Source of the DNA: Hydrogenophaga sp.
GTDB lineage: Bacteria > Pseudomonadota > Gammaproteobacteria > Burkholderiales > Burkholderiaceae_C
DNA length: 64,000 nt
Direction of reading: 5' to 3'
NCBI RefSeq assembly: GCF_025699295.1
Contig: NZ_JAILWB010000006.1
Location: 186,001 to 250,000 of the forward strand
The translations under genes were made by a program, and so were the position numbers. Positions within the stretch are counted from its first letter, which is position 1. Each line of letters opens with the position of its first letter. The notes under the pieces were generated by a model. It was not told the origin of the DNA. It did no database searches and worked only from the letters and a program-made list of their open reading frames with translations. Shown here piece after piece: positions 38,703 through 47,104 of the stretch.

Positions 38703-39140
38703 TCAGTCCGGATTCCTGCTGCCCTCGCTGTCGGCGTACAACCCGCAAGCCTGGCCCGTCCTGCGGCACTGGCCGCCGACCTGAAGCCAGGGGTGGGCGT
38801 GGCCCACGCAGCCGGTCTGGCAGATCACGCTGCTGGCCTCGGCCATGGTGTCCACGGGCGCGGTCACTGCCTTGCGTGCACGGCGTGGCACTGGCAGCAC
38901 GCTGGCGGCCGCGCCAAGGCCCCAGAGCATGCAGGTGCGCGCGAGGACGAGTTGCGCACGCAGGAACAGCACCTCTTCCTCGAGCAGCGCCACCTGCAGC
39001 ACGTGGGCGCGCAGCTGCTCGCCCACTCGGCGCTGCAGGCTGGCCAGCTGGCGCGTGAGCGCGCCATGCTCGATGGCAATTTCGCGCGCGGCCAGCTTGT
39101 CGTGCCGCACCATCAGCGCCGCCGCTGGGGCCAGAGTCAT
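38703..39140 (-). CDS. Cys/His-rich membrane protein of haem operon, unknown
   Basis: A 145-residue protein I do not recognise. Residues 15-65 are a heptad-like helical region (probable coiled coil), 66-85 a hydrophobic segment, and the C-terminus has cysteines C107, C111, C125, C132 and histidines H114, H116 in the pattern C-x3-C-x2-H-x-H. Such a motif could bind haem or metal in the periplasm. Its ATG overlaps the hmuV stop codon in an ATGA, so it is the last, translationally coupled gene of the haem-uptake operon. A role in haem transport is inferred only from this position and the motif. Confidence 0.72.
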   Translation of the reverse strand: MTLAPAAALMVRHDKLAAREIAIEHGALTRQLASLQRRVGEQLRAHVLQVALLEEEVLFLRAQLVLARTCMLWGLGAAASVLPVPRRARKAVTAPVDTMAEASSVICQTGCVGHAHPWLQVGGQCRRTGQACGLYADSEGSRNPD

Positions 39141-40087
39141 GTCTTTTCCTTTCCTGGCGGATGGGGCGGCACGTCGGCCGCGATGAGCAGCTGCGGCACA
39201 CCGTCGGCCGCGCGCACGGTACTGGCCCGCACCTGCCACACGCGCTGCACCAGCGCGGGCCGCAGCACACGCGCCGGGTGGCCGCTGGCCTGCAGCACGC
39301 CGCCGTCGAGCACCCACACGCGGTCGGCGTAGCGCAGCGCGAGGTTGGGGTCGTGCAGCACCGCGAGCACGCCCACGCCCTGCCCGCGCGCCCAGCGCTG
39401 CACCGTGCCCAGGGTCTCGTGCTGGTGGCGCAGGTCGAGCGCGGCGGTGGGTTCGTCCAGCAGCAGCCAGCGCGGCGCGCCGTCGGCACCGGGCTCCCAG
39501 ATCTGCGCCATCACGCGCGCGAGCTGCACGCGCGCACGCTCGCCACCGCTCAGGCTGGCCAGGCTGCGATCGGCCATGGCGGCCACACCGGTGGCGGCCA
39601 TGGCCGCCTGCACGATCGCGGCCTCGTCGCGCGCGGGTTGCAGGTGGTGCGGGTAGCGCCCGAGTTGCACCACGTCCTGCACGCGGAAGTCGAAGGCCAC
39701 CGCCGTCTCCTGCGGCAGCACGGCGCGGTGGCGCGCGAGCTGGTGCACGGTCGCGGGCGTCACCGCCTGGCCGTTGAGCGCCATGTGACCGGTATCGGGC
39801 GCGCGCAGACCGGCGAGCACCGAGAGCAGGGTGGACTTGCCCGCGCCGTTGGGCCCGAGGATGGCGCCCACCTCGCCCGGCGCGAGCTGCAGATCCACCG
39901 CCTGCAGCAAGGTGCTGATGCCCGCGCGCACGCCCACACCGCGCGCGCACAGGCCCTGCCCATGGGGCAGGGCGGGTGCGTCGGGCGGGTTGTCTTCATC
40001 GTCGTCGTCGAGCCACAGCGGGCGTTCGCCCCCCGACAGCGCGCCGCAGGCGCTGCGCCAGTCGGCGTCGAGCAGCCGCGCGTTCAC
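39137..40087 (-). CDS. hmuV: Haem ABC transporter ATPase HmuV
   Basis: The 316-residue ATPase that powers haem import across the inner membrane. Walker A GPNGAGKST, Q-loop VLPQE, signature LSGGERARVQLAR and Walker B WLLLDEPTAALD are all intact. Start GTG 40087 overlaps the hmuU stop in GTGA. The nucleotide-binding fold begins only about 45 residues in; the extra N-terminus contains an acidic stretch DDDDED near 27-32 and is longer than in usual HmuV proteins of about 260 residues. It lies between hmuU and a coupled unknown gene. Confidence 0.92.
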   Translation of the reverse strand: MNARLLDADWRSACGALSGGERPLWLDDDDEDNPPDAPALPHGQGLCARGVGVRAGISTLLQAVDLQLAPGEVGAILGPNGAGKSTLLSVLAGLRAPDTGHMALNGQAVTPATVHQLARHRAVLPQETAVAFDFRVQDVVQLGRYPHHLQPARDEAAIVQAAMAATGVAAMADRSLASLSGGERARVQLARVMAQIWEPGADGAPRWLLLDEPTAALDLRHQHETLGTVQRWARGQGVGVLAVLHDPNLALRYADRVWVLDGGVLQASGHPARVLRPALVQRVWQVRASTVRAADGVPQLLIAADVPPHPPGKEKT

Positions 40088-41163
40088 AGCCGCCTCCCGT
40101 GCGCGCTGCGCAGCAGGAGCAGGAAAAAGGGCACGCCCACCATGGCGGTCAACACGCCCAGTGGCAGCTCGGCGGGTTGCAGGGCGGTGCGCGCCACCGC
40201 GTCGGCCGCCAGCACCAGCACGGCGCCCAGCAGGGCCGAGCCCGGCAGCACCCAGCGGTGGTCCGGCCCGGCCACCAGCCGCACCATGTGCGGCGCGACC
40301 AGACCGATGAAACCGATGATGCCGGTGGTGGCCGTGACCGCGCCCACGGCGAGCGCCGTGACCACGATGGCGACCTGCTTCACGCGCTCGACCGGCACGC
40401 CCAGCAGCACCGCCTGCGCCTCGCCCAGCGCGAGTGCGTTCAGTGGGCGCGCCAGCCGCAGGCCCACCACGCCTGCCACCAGCGTGATGCCGCCGACCAG
40501 CGCGACCGCGCTCCAGCGCGCGCCACCCAGGCTGCCGAGCAGCCAGAACTGCAGGTTGCGCAGTTGCTCGTCGGTGGCCAGGAAGCTCAGCAGGCCCAGG
40601 CCGGCGCCGGCCAGCGCGTTGACCGCGATGCCGGCCAGCAGCATCAGGCCCACGCGCGTGCCCCCTTCGCCGCGCGAGAGCAGGTAGATCAGCACCGTGA
40701 CCGCGAGGCCGCCGCCAAAGGCCATGAACACCAGCGTCCAGCTCCCGAGCGAACGTGGCAGCTCGGGAAACCAGAGGCTGCCCATGACGATGGTCGCGCC
40801 GGCGGCGAGCGCCGCACCGCTGCTCACGCCGATCAGGCCCGGGTCGGCCAGCGGGTTGCGGAACAGGCCCTGCATCAGCGCGCCGGCAAGACCCAGCCCG
40901 GCCCCGGCGGCCAGCCCCAGCACCAGGCGCGGCAGGCGGATGTGGAAGAACACCAGTTCGGCGCCCGAGGTGGCGCCACCGGTGCCCATCAACACGGCGG
41001 GCAGATCGCGCAAGGGCAGGCTGTAGGCACCCTCGCCCGCGGCCCACAGCAGGGTGAGCAGCAACAGCCCGCCAAGCCACCCCAGCAGGCTCGGGCCCGA
41101 GAGGCGGCGCGGCATCCACAAGCCCCCGCCGGCTCGCGCCGTACCGGAAACGACCGCGTTCAT
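40084..41163 (-). CDS. hmuU: Haem ABC transporter permease HmuU
   Basis: A 359-residue FecCD-type permease with about ten membrane segments, forming the channel for haem with HmuV. Family marks: MQGLFRNPLADPGLIGVSSG near 100-119 and GIIGFIGLVAPHMVRLV near 276-292, the coupling region. ATG 41163 overlaps the hmuT stop codon in ATGA and its own stop overlaps the hmuV GTG, so T, U and V are translationally coupled. A BhuU-type name is equally valid. Confidence 0.94.
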   Translation of the reverse strand: MNAVVSGTARAGGGLWMPRRLSGPSLLGWLGGLLLLTLLWAAGEGAYSLPLRDLPAVLMGTGGATSGAELVFFHIRLPRLVLGLAAGAGLGLAGALMQGLFRNPLADPGLIGVSSGAALAAGATIVMGSLWFPELPRSLGSWTLVFMAFGGGLAVTVLIYLLSRGEGGTRVGLMLLAGIAVNALAGAGLGLLSFLATDEQLRNLQFWLLGSLGGARWSAVALVGGITLVAGVVGLRLARPLNALALGEAQAVLLGVPVERVKQVAIVVTALAVGAVTATTGIIGFIGLVAPHMVRLVAGPDHRWVLPGSALLGAVLVLAADAVARTALQPAELPLGVLTAMVGVPFFLLLLRSAHGRRL

Positions 41164-42086
41164 GCGCGCACCAGCTGTTCGTGCAGGCGCTCGACCACGT
41201 CGGGCAGGCGCGGGCCGAAGCCCAGCAGTTCCAGCGCGTCCAGGTGCACCAGGGCGCCCGGCGTGCCCCGGCGCTGGTAGGCCGGGGTGAGCGCCAGTTC
41301 GGGGCGGCGCCAGAACGCGGCCTCGCCGCCAATGGCCTCGATGCCTTGCGTGGTGGTCAGGATCACGTCGGGCGCGGCCTGCGCCATGGCCTCGGCGGTC
41401 ATGGGGCGGTAGCCCTGGAATCCGCCCAGCGCGTTGCGCGCACCGATGAAGCGGATCAGCGCATCGGCCGCGGTGTTTTCGCCCGACACCATGGGGCTGC
41501 CGCTGTGCGAAAGCACGAACAGGATCTTCGGGCCCGGGCCCTTGGTGGTCTGCACACGCGCCGTCGCGGCTTGCCAGCGTGTGTCGAGCCTGGCCTGCAA
41601 TTCGCGCGCGGCGGCCTCGCGCCCCGCGGCGCGGCCCACGGCCGCCACCTTGCGGCGCACCTCGTCCCAGCTGTGGTCGGCGGCCACCAGTTCCACGCGC
41701 ACGCCGGCGCTGCGCAACTGGTCGATCACCACCGGCGGGCCGGCGTCGCTGCCGGCGATCACCGCGTCGGGGCGCAAGGCCAGCAGGCCCTCGGCCGAAA
41801 GCTGGCGCATGTAGCCGACCTTGGGCGTGGCCAGCGCCGCCGGCGGGTACAGGCTGGTGGTGTCCGTGCCCACCAGCTGGTCCTGCGCGCCCAGCGCGTA
41901 CACCACCTCGGTGATGCCGCCGCCGACGGTGACGAGACGCGGGGCCGAAGGCGCCGCCGCCACCGACCACAACGGCCAGCCAGCGGTGGACGCAACCGAA
42001 CCGGTCAGTGCGACCGCCGAGAGTTGCTGCAGCGCGCTTCTGCGCGAGGTGCCCAGGATTGGGAATGATTGCAACGGTGATTTCAT
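41160..42086 (-). CDS. hmuT: Haem ABC transporter substrate-binding protein HmuT
   Basis: The 308-residue periplasmic haem-binding protein. The N-terminus (about 1-45) is an export signal with a twin-arginine-like SRRSALQQL, so Tat export is possible though not certain. The mature part is a two-lobed class III binding protein: RLVTVGGGITEVVYALG near 50-66, DAVIAGSDAGPP near 107-118, and the helical backbone linker. ATG 42086 is the start that opens the signal peptide. It lies 31 bases downstream of hmuS in the haem operon. Confidence 0.92.
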   Translation of the reverse strand: MKSPLQSFPILGTSRRSALQQLSAVALTGSVASTAGWPLWSVAAAPSAPRLVTVGGGITEVVYALGAQDQLVGTDTTSLYPPAALATPKVGYMRQLSAEGLLALRPDAVIAGSDAGPPVVIDQLRSAGVRVELVAADHSWDEVRRKVAAVGRAAGREAAARELQARLDTRWQAATARVQTTKGPGPKILFVLSHSGSPMVSGENTAADALIRFIGARNALGGFQGYRPMTAEAMAQAAPDVILTTTQGIEAIGGEAAFWRRPELALTPAYQRRGTPGALVHLDALELLGFGPRLPDVVERLHEQLVRA

Positions 42087-42117
42087 GGGTGTTGGAGCTG
42101 TGTCCAGGATGGGTGGC

Positions 42118-43203
42118 TCATGCAGCCACCGGTGCGTGCGGCTGCGCCGCGGCCTGCAGATGCGCCACGATGTCGCGCCAGGCGAGCAGTTCGACCTGGC
42201 CGGGCTTGCGCGCGCCGAAGAACATGGCCATGAGTTCTCCGCGTGCATCGAAGGCTTCGACCGAGGTCACGGTGCCGTCGGCGGTGGGCTTTTCCACCAC
42301 CCACACGTCCTGGATCAGGTCTTCGCGCAGGTGCAGGTTGAAGCCGGAGTCCAGCACGTTGAGCCAGGTCTTGCCCTGCATCTCCATGGGCTCGACGCGT
42401 TGCACCGGGCCGGTGTGGATCTGGATGCAGCCCGGGCTGCCCACGAACACCATGATGGGCGTGCCGTCGAAGGCCGCTTCCATCAGCAGTTCGCGCACGG
42501 CGGCCTTTTCCACGCGGTGCGTGTAGCGCCCTTCGACCAGGCGAAAACCCTGCTGGCGCTCCAGACCGAACTGCTTGAGCAGGGGAAAGAACTGGTGGGT
42601 GTCGGTCATCGCGCCCCAGGCGGCGGAGAAGGCCGTCGCGTCCACCAGGGGTTGTGGCGTGGGTGCGCTGGCCTCGGCGCGTGGCTCGAACGCGATCTCG
42701 CGCCGGTCGTCGCTGTGCCCTTCGATCACGCGCTGCCAGGCGGCCAGGTCGGTCTGCTCGCGCACGAAGATCTTGTGCACCGCCACGCCATGCCGGTCGT
42801 AGAACTGCAGGCTGGGCGGGGCCATGCCGGGCTGCGACTTGAGCGCCTGCGCCACCGCGAATCCCGCGTGCCACTGGCTGAAGAACAGGCGCAGGTCGAT
42901 CTGCTCGCCCAGCGCCAGTCCCACCGGCCCGCTGGCCGAGACCTTCTGGTAGACGCCGGTCTTCTCGTGCACCGTGGTTTCGTTGCGCGTGAGCGCCATG
43001 AGCGGGCCGCAGGCCTCGAGTGCCTGCAGCAAGGCAAGCCAGTCGGGCCGCAGCACCGTGGCCTGCAACGGTGCTTCGTGCGCGCCGACATGGGCGGCAA
43101 CGGCGGCGCCCTCGCTCAGGCCGATGGCTTCGGCGGCTTCCCTGGCCCGCAGACCACTGGCGCGAGCGGTCTGGAAAGCGTTTCGGATGTCGTGGACGTT
43201 CAT
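42118..43203 (-). CDS. hmuS: Haem-degrading/trafficking factor HmuS
   Basis: A 361-residue cytosolic protein of the HemS/ChuS/HmuS family, which binds imported haem and releases iron or passes haem on. It has the family's duplicated structure: the first half to about residue 170 and the second from about 185, each with the FF-x-x-W (LRLFFSQWHAGF near 120-131) and VFVGSPGCIQIHTG (near 258-271) segments; a conserved His-rich VHKIF lies near 156. ATG 43203 fits the family. It is in the haem operon, 40 bases downstream of the small unknown gene. Confidence 0.92.
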   Translation of the reverse strand: MNVHDIRNAFQTARASGLRAREAAEAIGLSEGAAVAAHVGAHEAPLQATVLRPDWLALLQALEACGPLMALTRNETTVHEKTGVYQKVSASGPVGLALGEQIDLRLFFSQWHAGFAVAQALKSQPGMAPPSLQFYDRHGVAVHKIFVREQTDLAAWQRVIEGHSDDRREIAFEPRAEASAPTPQPLVDATAFSAAWGAMTDTHQFFPLLKQFGLERQQGFRLVEGRYTHRVEKAAVRELLMEAAFDGTPIMVFVGSPGCIQIHTGPVQRVEPMEMQGKTWLNVLDSGFNLHLREDLIQDVWVVEKPTADGTVTSVEAFDARGELMAMFFGARKPGQVELLAWRDIVAHLQAAAQPHAPVAA

Positions 43204-43243
43204 GGTGTTCTCCTGCGGGTGGACATGGGTGGATGGCAGTGCA

Positions 43244-43573
43244 TCACTGCACACTGGTGGGTACGGGGTGCCACAGGGCTGTGGCGCGGACGTCCTCGGC
43301 GGCCGCGGCGTCGGCGGCGTTCTCCACCTCGATCTGCCAGCGCGTTCGCAGATTGCCCACCATGGTCCGCATGGGCGGCGAGAGCTGCGGGTGCACCGAG
43401 AGGTGGAACAGGTTGCACACCAGCTTGCGCGCCATCAGTGGGCGGTTCGGGCAATCGCGGGCGCTTTGCGCGTAACCGGTCATGAGCGCCAGCGTGCCGG
43501 CCAGCAGCGCCTCCACGCCGGGCATCGTGTACTCCTCGTCGGCGGTCTCCGTGTGGTGATCGGCTGAAGGCAT
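43244..43573 (-). CDS. Small protein of haem operon, unknown
   Basis: A 109-residue soluble protein between the haem receptor gene (19 bases upstream) and hmuS on the same strand. It has a short acidic start, then a helical region with C40, C53 and H57/H61 (CNLFHLSVHP). I recognise no characterised family and see no signal peptide. Position in the operon makes a haem or iron role probable, for example as a regulator or chaperone, but this is inference. ATG 43573 has a ribosome site (GGAG) close by. Confidence 0.68.
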   Translation of the reverse strand: MPSADHHTETADEEYTMPGVEALLAGTLALMTGYAQSARDCPNRPLMARKLVCNLFHLSVHPQLSPPMRTMVGNLRTRWQIEVENAADAAAAEDVRATALWHPVPTSVQ

Positions 43574-43592
43574 GGTGGCTCCTGTGAGGTGG

Positions 43593-45836
43593 CTAGAAAT
43601 CGGTGACCAGCGCCACCGACAGGCTGCGCCCCGGGGCGGTGTAGGCGTCCAGCACGGGGTCATTCGCCGCGATGCCGCGCACGTTGGTCCACTCCCAGTA
43701 CTTGCGGTCGGTCAGGTTGTGGATCGCGGCGCTCAGGCGGGTGGAGCGGCTGACCTGCCAGTTCGCACGCAGGTCCAGCGTGGTGTACGAAGGCGTGGCG
43801 AACTGGTTGGCCGCGCCGGTGGTGTCGATGTCGCTGGAGGACTTCTTCGCGCTGTGGGTGAGCGAGGCGCCCACGCTCCAGTCGCCCAGGCGGTGATCGA
43901 TGCCCAGCACCAGCTTCGCGGGATTGACCGAGTTCAGCGGCAGCTTGCGCGCCGTGTCCGTGCCACGGGTCTGCCCGTAGGCAGCGCGCAGTGTGGTGCG
44001 GGCCGACACCCGGGCCGAGCCCTTGAGCTCGAAGCCGCTGAGGGTGACCGACTGCCGGTTGACCGACTGGAACTGCATGATCGGCGCGGTCTGCACCGGC
44101 ACCAGGTCTTCGATGAAGTCCTTGTAGCGACCGGTGAAGGCCACGGCCTCCCAATCGAACACGCCCGATGCACCGCGTGTGCCCAGCTCCAGCGTGCGGC
44201 TCTTCTCCGGACGCAGGTTCGGGTTGGGAATGGCTTCGTAGTTGCCGAACGGATTCTGGAAATAGTTGTTCAGCTGCAGCGGGCTGGGCGACTTGAAGCC
44301 CGCAGCCAGGTTGCCGAACACACTCCAGTCCGCGCCGCCGCGCCAGATCGCGCCGAGCTTGGGCGTGAGCGCGCCGTTGGACAGCGAGGCCGGCTGCAAC
44401 GGGTACAGCGGACTGCTGCGCGCGTCCAGCGCCACGCGGTCGTAGCGCAGCGCGGGGATCAGGCTCCAGCGGTCGCTGGCGAATTCGCTCTGCACGAACA
44501 GCGCCGACGTGGTCTCGATGGTTTCCGGAAAGCGCTGCAGCGGATAGGTTTCGTACGAGGGGCCGTTCACGCCGGTGACCAGGTTGTCCAGGCTTGCACG
44601 CGAGACGTCGACGCCATAGACCAGCTTCTGCGACCAGTTGCCGCCCAGCGGACGCAGCTTCTCGGCCTGCAACACCGCCTGCAGGATGCGCTCGTTGTAG
44701 GTCACGTCGCGCGCGCGGTTCTGCGTTGCGGCCGGCTGCAACGGCCGGAATTCGTGCGTCACCTCCTGCGACTCCGAGGCCTGGTAGCCCACCATGGCGC
44801 GCAGTTCGTCGGCCCAGAGTGAGGTGACGGGGAAGCGGCCGTCCCAGCTCGCGCGGCTGCGCACCATGTCCGAGGTCCCATCGAGATCGCCAACATGGGT
44901 CGGCGCCGCCACCACCGGTGCCCGGCCGCTGTAAGCCTCGACCTCGCTGCGCTTGTCGACGTGTTCGGCGGTGAAAACGTGGCGCTGGCCGCCACCGGGG
45001 GTGAACACCAGCTTGCCCATCACCGAGGTCTGTTCGTCCTTCTGCGGGTTGGGCGCGGTGCGGTTGCTGTTGAGCGCAAGGTTGCGCCCCTGGTTGTCCA
45101 GCTCCCGGCTGCGGCCGATCTGCACACTGCCCAGCCACTGCAAGGTGTCGCTGGCCACGCCGGCGAGCGTCGCGCCGATGCGGCGGCTGCCGTCCTCGCT
45201 GTCGTAACGCAACCCGATGCGCCCGCCCAGCGTCTGGCCGGGCTTGAGCAGGTCCTTCGGCTCGGTGGTGAACATGGCCACCATGCCGGCCAGGCCATCG
45301 GAGCCGTACAGAGCCGAGTTCGCTCCGCGCAGGATCTCCACGCGCGAGATCAGCCCCAGGTCGTAATAGTCGCGCCCGAAGGCGGCAGGACCGAACACGC
45401 CACTGCTGAGCTCTCGCGGCACGCGGATGCCGTCGATGGTCAGCAGCACACGGTTGCCCTCCAGGCCCCGGATGTTGAAGCCGGCGTTGCCATCGCGCCC
45501 CACGTTGCCAGTCACGCCGCCAAAGCGAACGGGCGCCCGCTTCACGCTCACATTGGGCAGTTCGCGCACCAGGTCGCGGATGTCCTGTACGCGCGCTGGA
45601 TCGAGGTCTTCACCATCGAGCACGTCGATGGCAGCAGGCACCTCGTCCAGCGCACGTTCACTGCGCGCGCCACTGATGACGACTTCGCGCATCGTGGGTG
45701 TGGCGGCCTGGCTGGTGGGCGCAGCGGTCTGCGCATGGCCGGTGCCCGCCACCAGGGCCAGGCAGGCCAGACACAGCGGATTGAGCTGCGGGAAGGAACG
45801 GAAAACGGGAGGGATGGGGAAGCGCGAAGAGGTCAA
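43593..45836 (-). CDS. hmuR: TonB-dependent haem/haemoglobin receptor
   Basis: A 747-residue outer-membrane receptor that imports haem using TonB energy. Signal peptide about 1-35 (ending GHAQ), a TonB-box-like MREVVISGAR near 49-58, plug domain to about 185 (RGLEGNRVLLTIDGIR near 122-137), then a 22-strand barrel ending in VALVTDF with the C-terminal Phe. The barrel contains the FRAP/NPNL-type segments of haem receptors (NPNLRPEKSRTLE near 532). The start is TTG 45836, the only start codon that opens the signal peptide; AGGTG lies before it. A Fur-like site is about 100 bases upstream. It heads the haem operon. Confidence 0.92.
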   Translation of the reverse strand: MTSSRFPIPPVFRSFPQLNPLCLACLALVAGTGHAQTAAPTSQAATPTMREVVISGARSERALDEVPAAIDVLDGEDLDPARVQDIRDLVRELPNVSVKRAPVRFGGVTGNVGRDGNAGFNIRGLEGNRVLLTIDGIRVPRELSSGVFGPAAFGRDYYDLGLISRVEILRGANSALYGSDGLAGMVAMFTTEPKDLLKPGQTLGGRIGLRYDSEDGSRRIGATLAGVASDTLQWLGSVQIGRSRELDNQGRNLALNSNRTAPNPQKDEQTSVMGKLVFTPGGGQRHVFTAEHVDKRSEVEAYSGRAPVVAAPTHVGDLDGTSDMVRSRASWDGRFPVTSLWADELRAMVGYQASESQEVTHEFRPLQPAATQNRARDVTYNERILQAVLQAEKLRPLGGNWSQKLVYGVDVSRASLDNLVTGVNGPSYETYPLQRFPETIETTSALFVQSEFASDRWSLIPALRYDRVALDARSSPLYPLQPASLSNGALTPKLGAIWRGGADWSVFGNLAAGFKSPSPLQLNNYFQNPFGNYEAIPNPNLRPEKSRTLELGTRGASGVFDWEAVAFTGRYKDFIEDLVPVQTAPIMQFQSVNRQSVTLSGFELKGSARVSARTTLRAAYGQTRGTDTARKLPLNSVNPAKLVLGIDHRLGDWSVGASLTHSAKKSSSDIDTTGAANQFATPSYTTLDLRANWQVSRSTRLSAAIHNLTDRKYWEWTNVRGIAANDPVLDAYTAPGRSLSVALVTDF

Positions 45837-45927
45837 GGCAGCACCTGGTCCAAAGGGTTGGAGAACGGGCTGGCGTCACGACCTCGGGCAGGGCGCCCGG
45901 ATGCTGGCTGGCGAAAAGCCGATTATA

Positions 45928-45965
45928 TGAGAATGATTCCTATTTGCAAGATGTACCGATTCTCA
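45928..45965. promoter_or_regulatory. Fur-like sites between hmuR and bfr
   Basis: TGAGAATGATTCCTA at 45928-45942 resembles the 7-1-7 Fur box TGATAAT-N-ATTATCA, strongest in its GAATGATTC core. A second half, ATTCTCA at 45959-45965, is a perfect inverted copy of TGAGAAT at 45928-45934. The region serves the divergent haem operon and bacterioferritin gene. Confidence 0.65.
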
Positions 45966-46035
45966 AGACGGAATTGATAGCGCGCAACGCGCACAATGCG
46001 CGCCTGTCAACGAAAAATGTGAAAGGAGTGCCCCG

Positions 46036-46512
46036 ATGAAAGGCGACGCCAAGGCCATCAGCCACCTGCAAGCCCAGCTCAAGAACGAGCTGACCGCCAT
46101 CAACCAGTACTTCGTCCACTACCGCATGCTCAAGCACTGGGGCCTGGACAAGCTCGCCGGCAAGGAATACGAAGAGTCCATTGGCGAGATGAAGCACGCC
46201 GACAAGCTCATGGACCGCATCTTCATGCTCGACGGCCTGCCCAACCTGCAGGACCTGGGCAAGCTGCACATCGGCGAGGACGTGCCGGAGATTCTCAAGA
46301 GCGACCTGGCGCTGGAGACCGGCGCGCAGAAGACCATCAAGGACGGCATCGCACACTGCGAGTCGGTGCGCGACTATGTCTCGCGCGACCTGCTGCAGGG
46401 GATCCTGGACGACACCGAGGAACACATCGACTTCCTGGAAACCCAGATCGAGCTGCTGGGCAAGGTCGGCTTGCAGAACTACCTGCAGAGCCAGATGGGC
46501 TCGCCCAGCTGA
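46036..46512 (+). CDS. bfr: Bacterioferritin
   Basis: Bacterioferritin stores iron as a mineral inside a 24-subunit haem-containing shell. The 158-residue product has the ferroxidase ligands (E18, E51, H54) in ELTAINQYF and [10 protein letters not shown], with M52 as the haem-bridging ligand, and a typical four-helix length. AAAGGAG precedes ATG 46036. A strong terminator follows, and its partner ferredoxin gene is next. It is divergent from the haem-uptake operon across a Fur-like region. Confidence 0.96.
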   Translation: MKGDAKAISHLQAQLKNELTAINQYFVHYRMLKHWGLDKLAGKEYEESIGEMKHADKLMDRIFMLDGLPNLQDLGKLHIGEDVPEILKSDLALETGAQKTIKDGIAHCESVRDYVSRDLLQGILDDTEEHIDFLETQIELLGKVGLQNYLQSQMGSPS

Positions 46513-46541
46513 ACGGCAGCCTGTACCCCGTTTGCCACAAA

Positions 46542-46567
46542 GCCCCGCCATGAGCGGGGCCTTTTTT
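46542..46567 (+). terminator. Intrinsic terminator of bfr
   Basis: Perfect 7-bp stem GCCCCGC (46542-46548) and GCGGGGC (46554-46560) with loop CATGA, followed by six T at 46562-46567. Confidence 0.9.
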
Positions 46568-46637
46568 GGACTATTGAATACGATCAATTATCATTTGCGA
46601 ACTCTTCCCCTACCCAGCACCCGCTGCCCGCCACCCC

Positions 46638-46862
46638 ATGATCGTTTGCGTTTGCCACCGCGTCAGTGACCAGACCATCGCACGTTGTGCGCGGTCGGGC
46701 ATGGCGTTCGACGACATCCAGCTTGAGCTGGGCGTGGCCACGCAATGCGGTCAGTGCGAGTCCTGCGCACGCTCGCTGTGGTCGGAGTGCACGCCGCACC
46801 AGTCGGTGGTGCATCTGCAGCTGCACCCGGCCACGCTGCCGGCGCAGGCTGCGGCCGCCTGA
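46638..46862 (+). CDS. bfd: Bacterioferritin-associated ferredoxin
   Basis: A 74-residue 2Fe-2S protein. The cluster ligands are C4, C6, C37 and C40 in the Bfd pattern C-x-C and C-x2-C, with the CVCHRVSD start and CGQCESCA. Bfd reduces bacterioferritin to release stored iron. It follows bfr on the same strand, after a terminator and an A/T-rich stretch (46573-46598, containing ATTATCAT) that could hold its own, possibly Fur-controlled, promoter. The last 20 residues are Ala/Leu-rich and variable. Confidence 0.93.
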   Translation: MIVCVCHRVSDQTIARCARSGMAFDDIQLELGVATQCGQCESCARSLWSECTPHQSVVHLQLHPATLPAQAAAA

Positions 46863-47104
46863 CGCCCGCCCGGCAGGCCCATTCCCCCCTGACTTTCCCT
46901 GCCTGGCTCGCCCAGCGCGGCCGCGCTGCCGCATACTGCGGCGAATGGGCGTTCGTGCCCCTGAAACGGGCCGATTCCATCTCAAAAAGTCACAGGCACC
47001 GCACCGCTTTACGCGCTTCTACGCACTAGGGTTTTCCCGCCTCGCGATTTAGAATGCGCAATTCCTTTCCGCATAGCAAGATAACACCCGCCGGAGACAC
47101 GAGC

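Noticed and set aside
46573..46598. Full Fur box upstream of bfd
   Set aside because: ATTATCAT fits one half, but the other half matches at only two of seven positions, so it is mentioned under bfd and not called a site.
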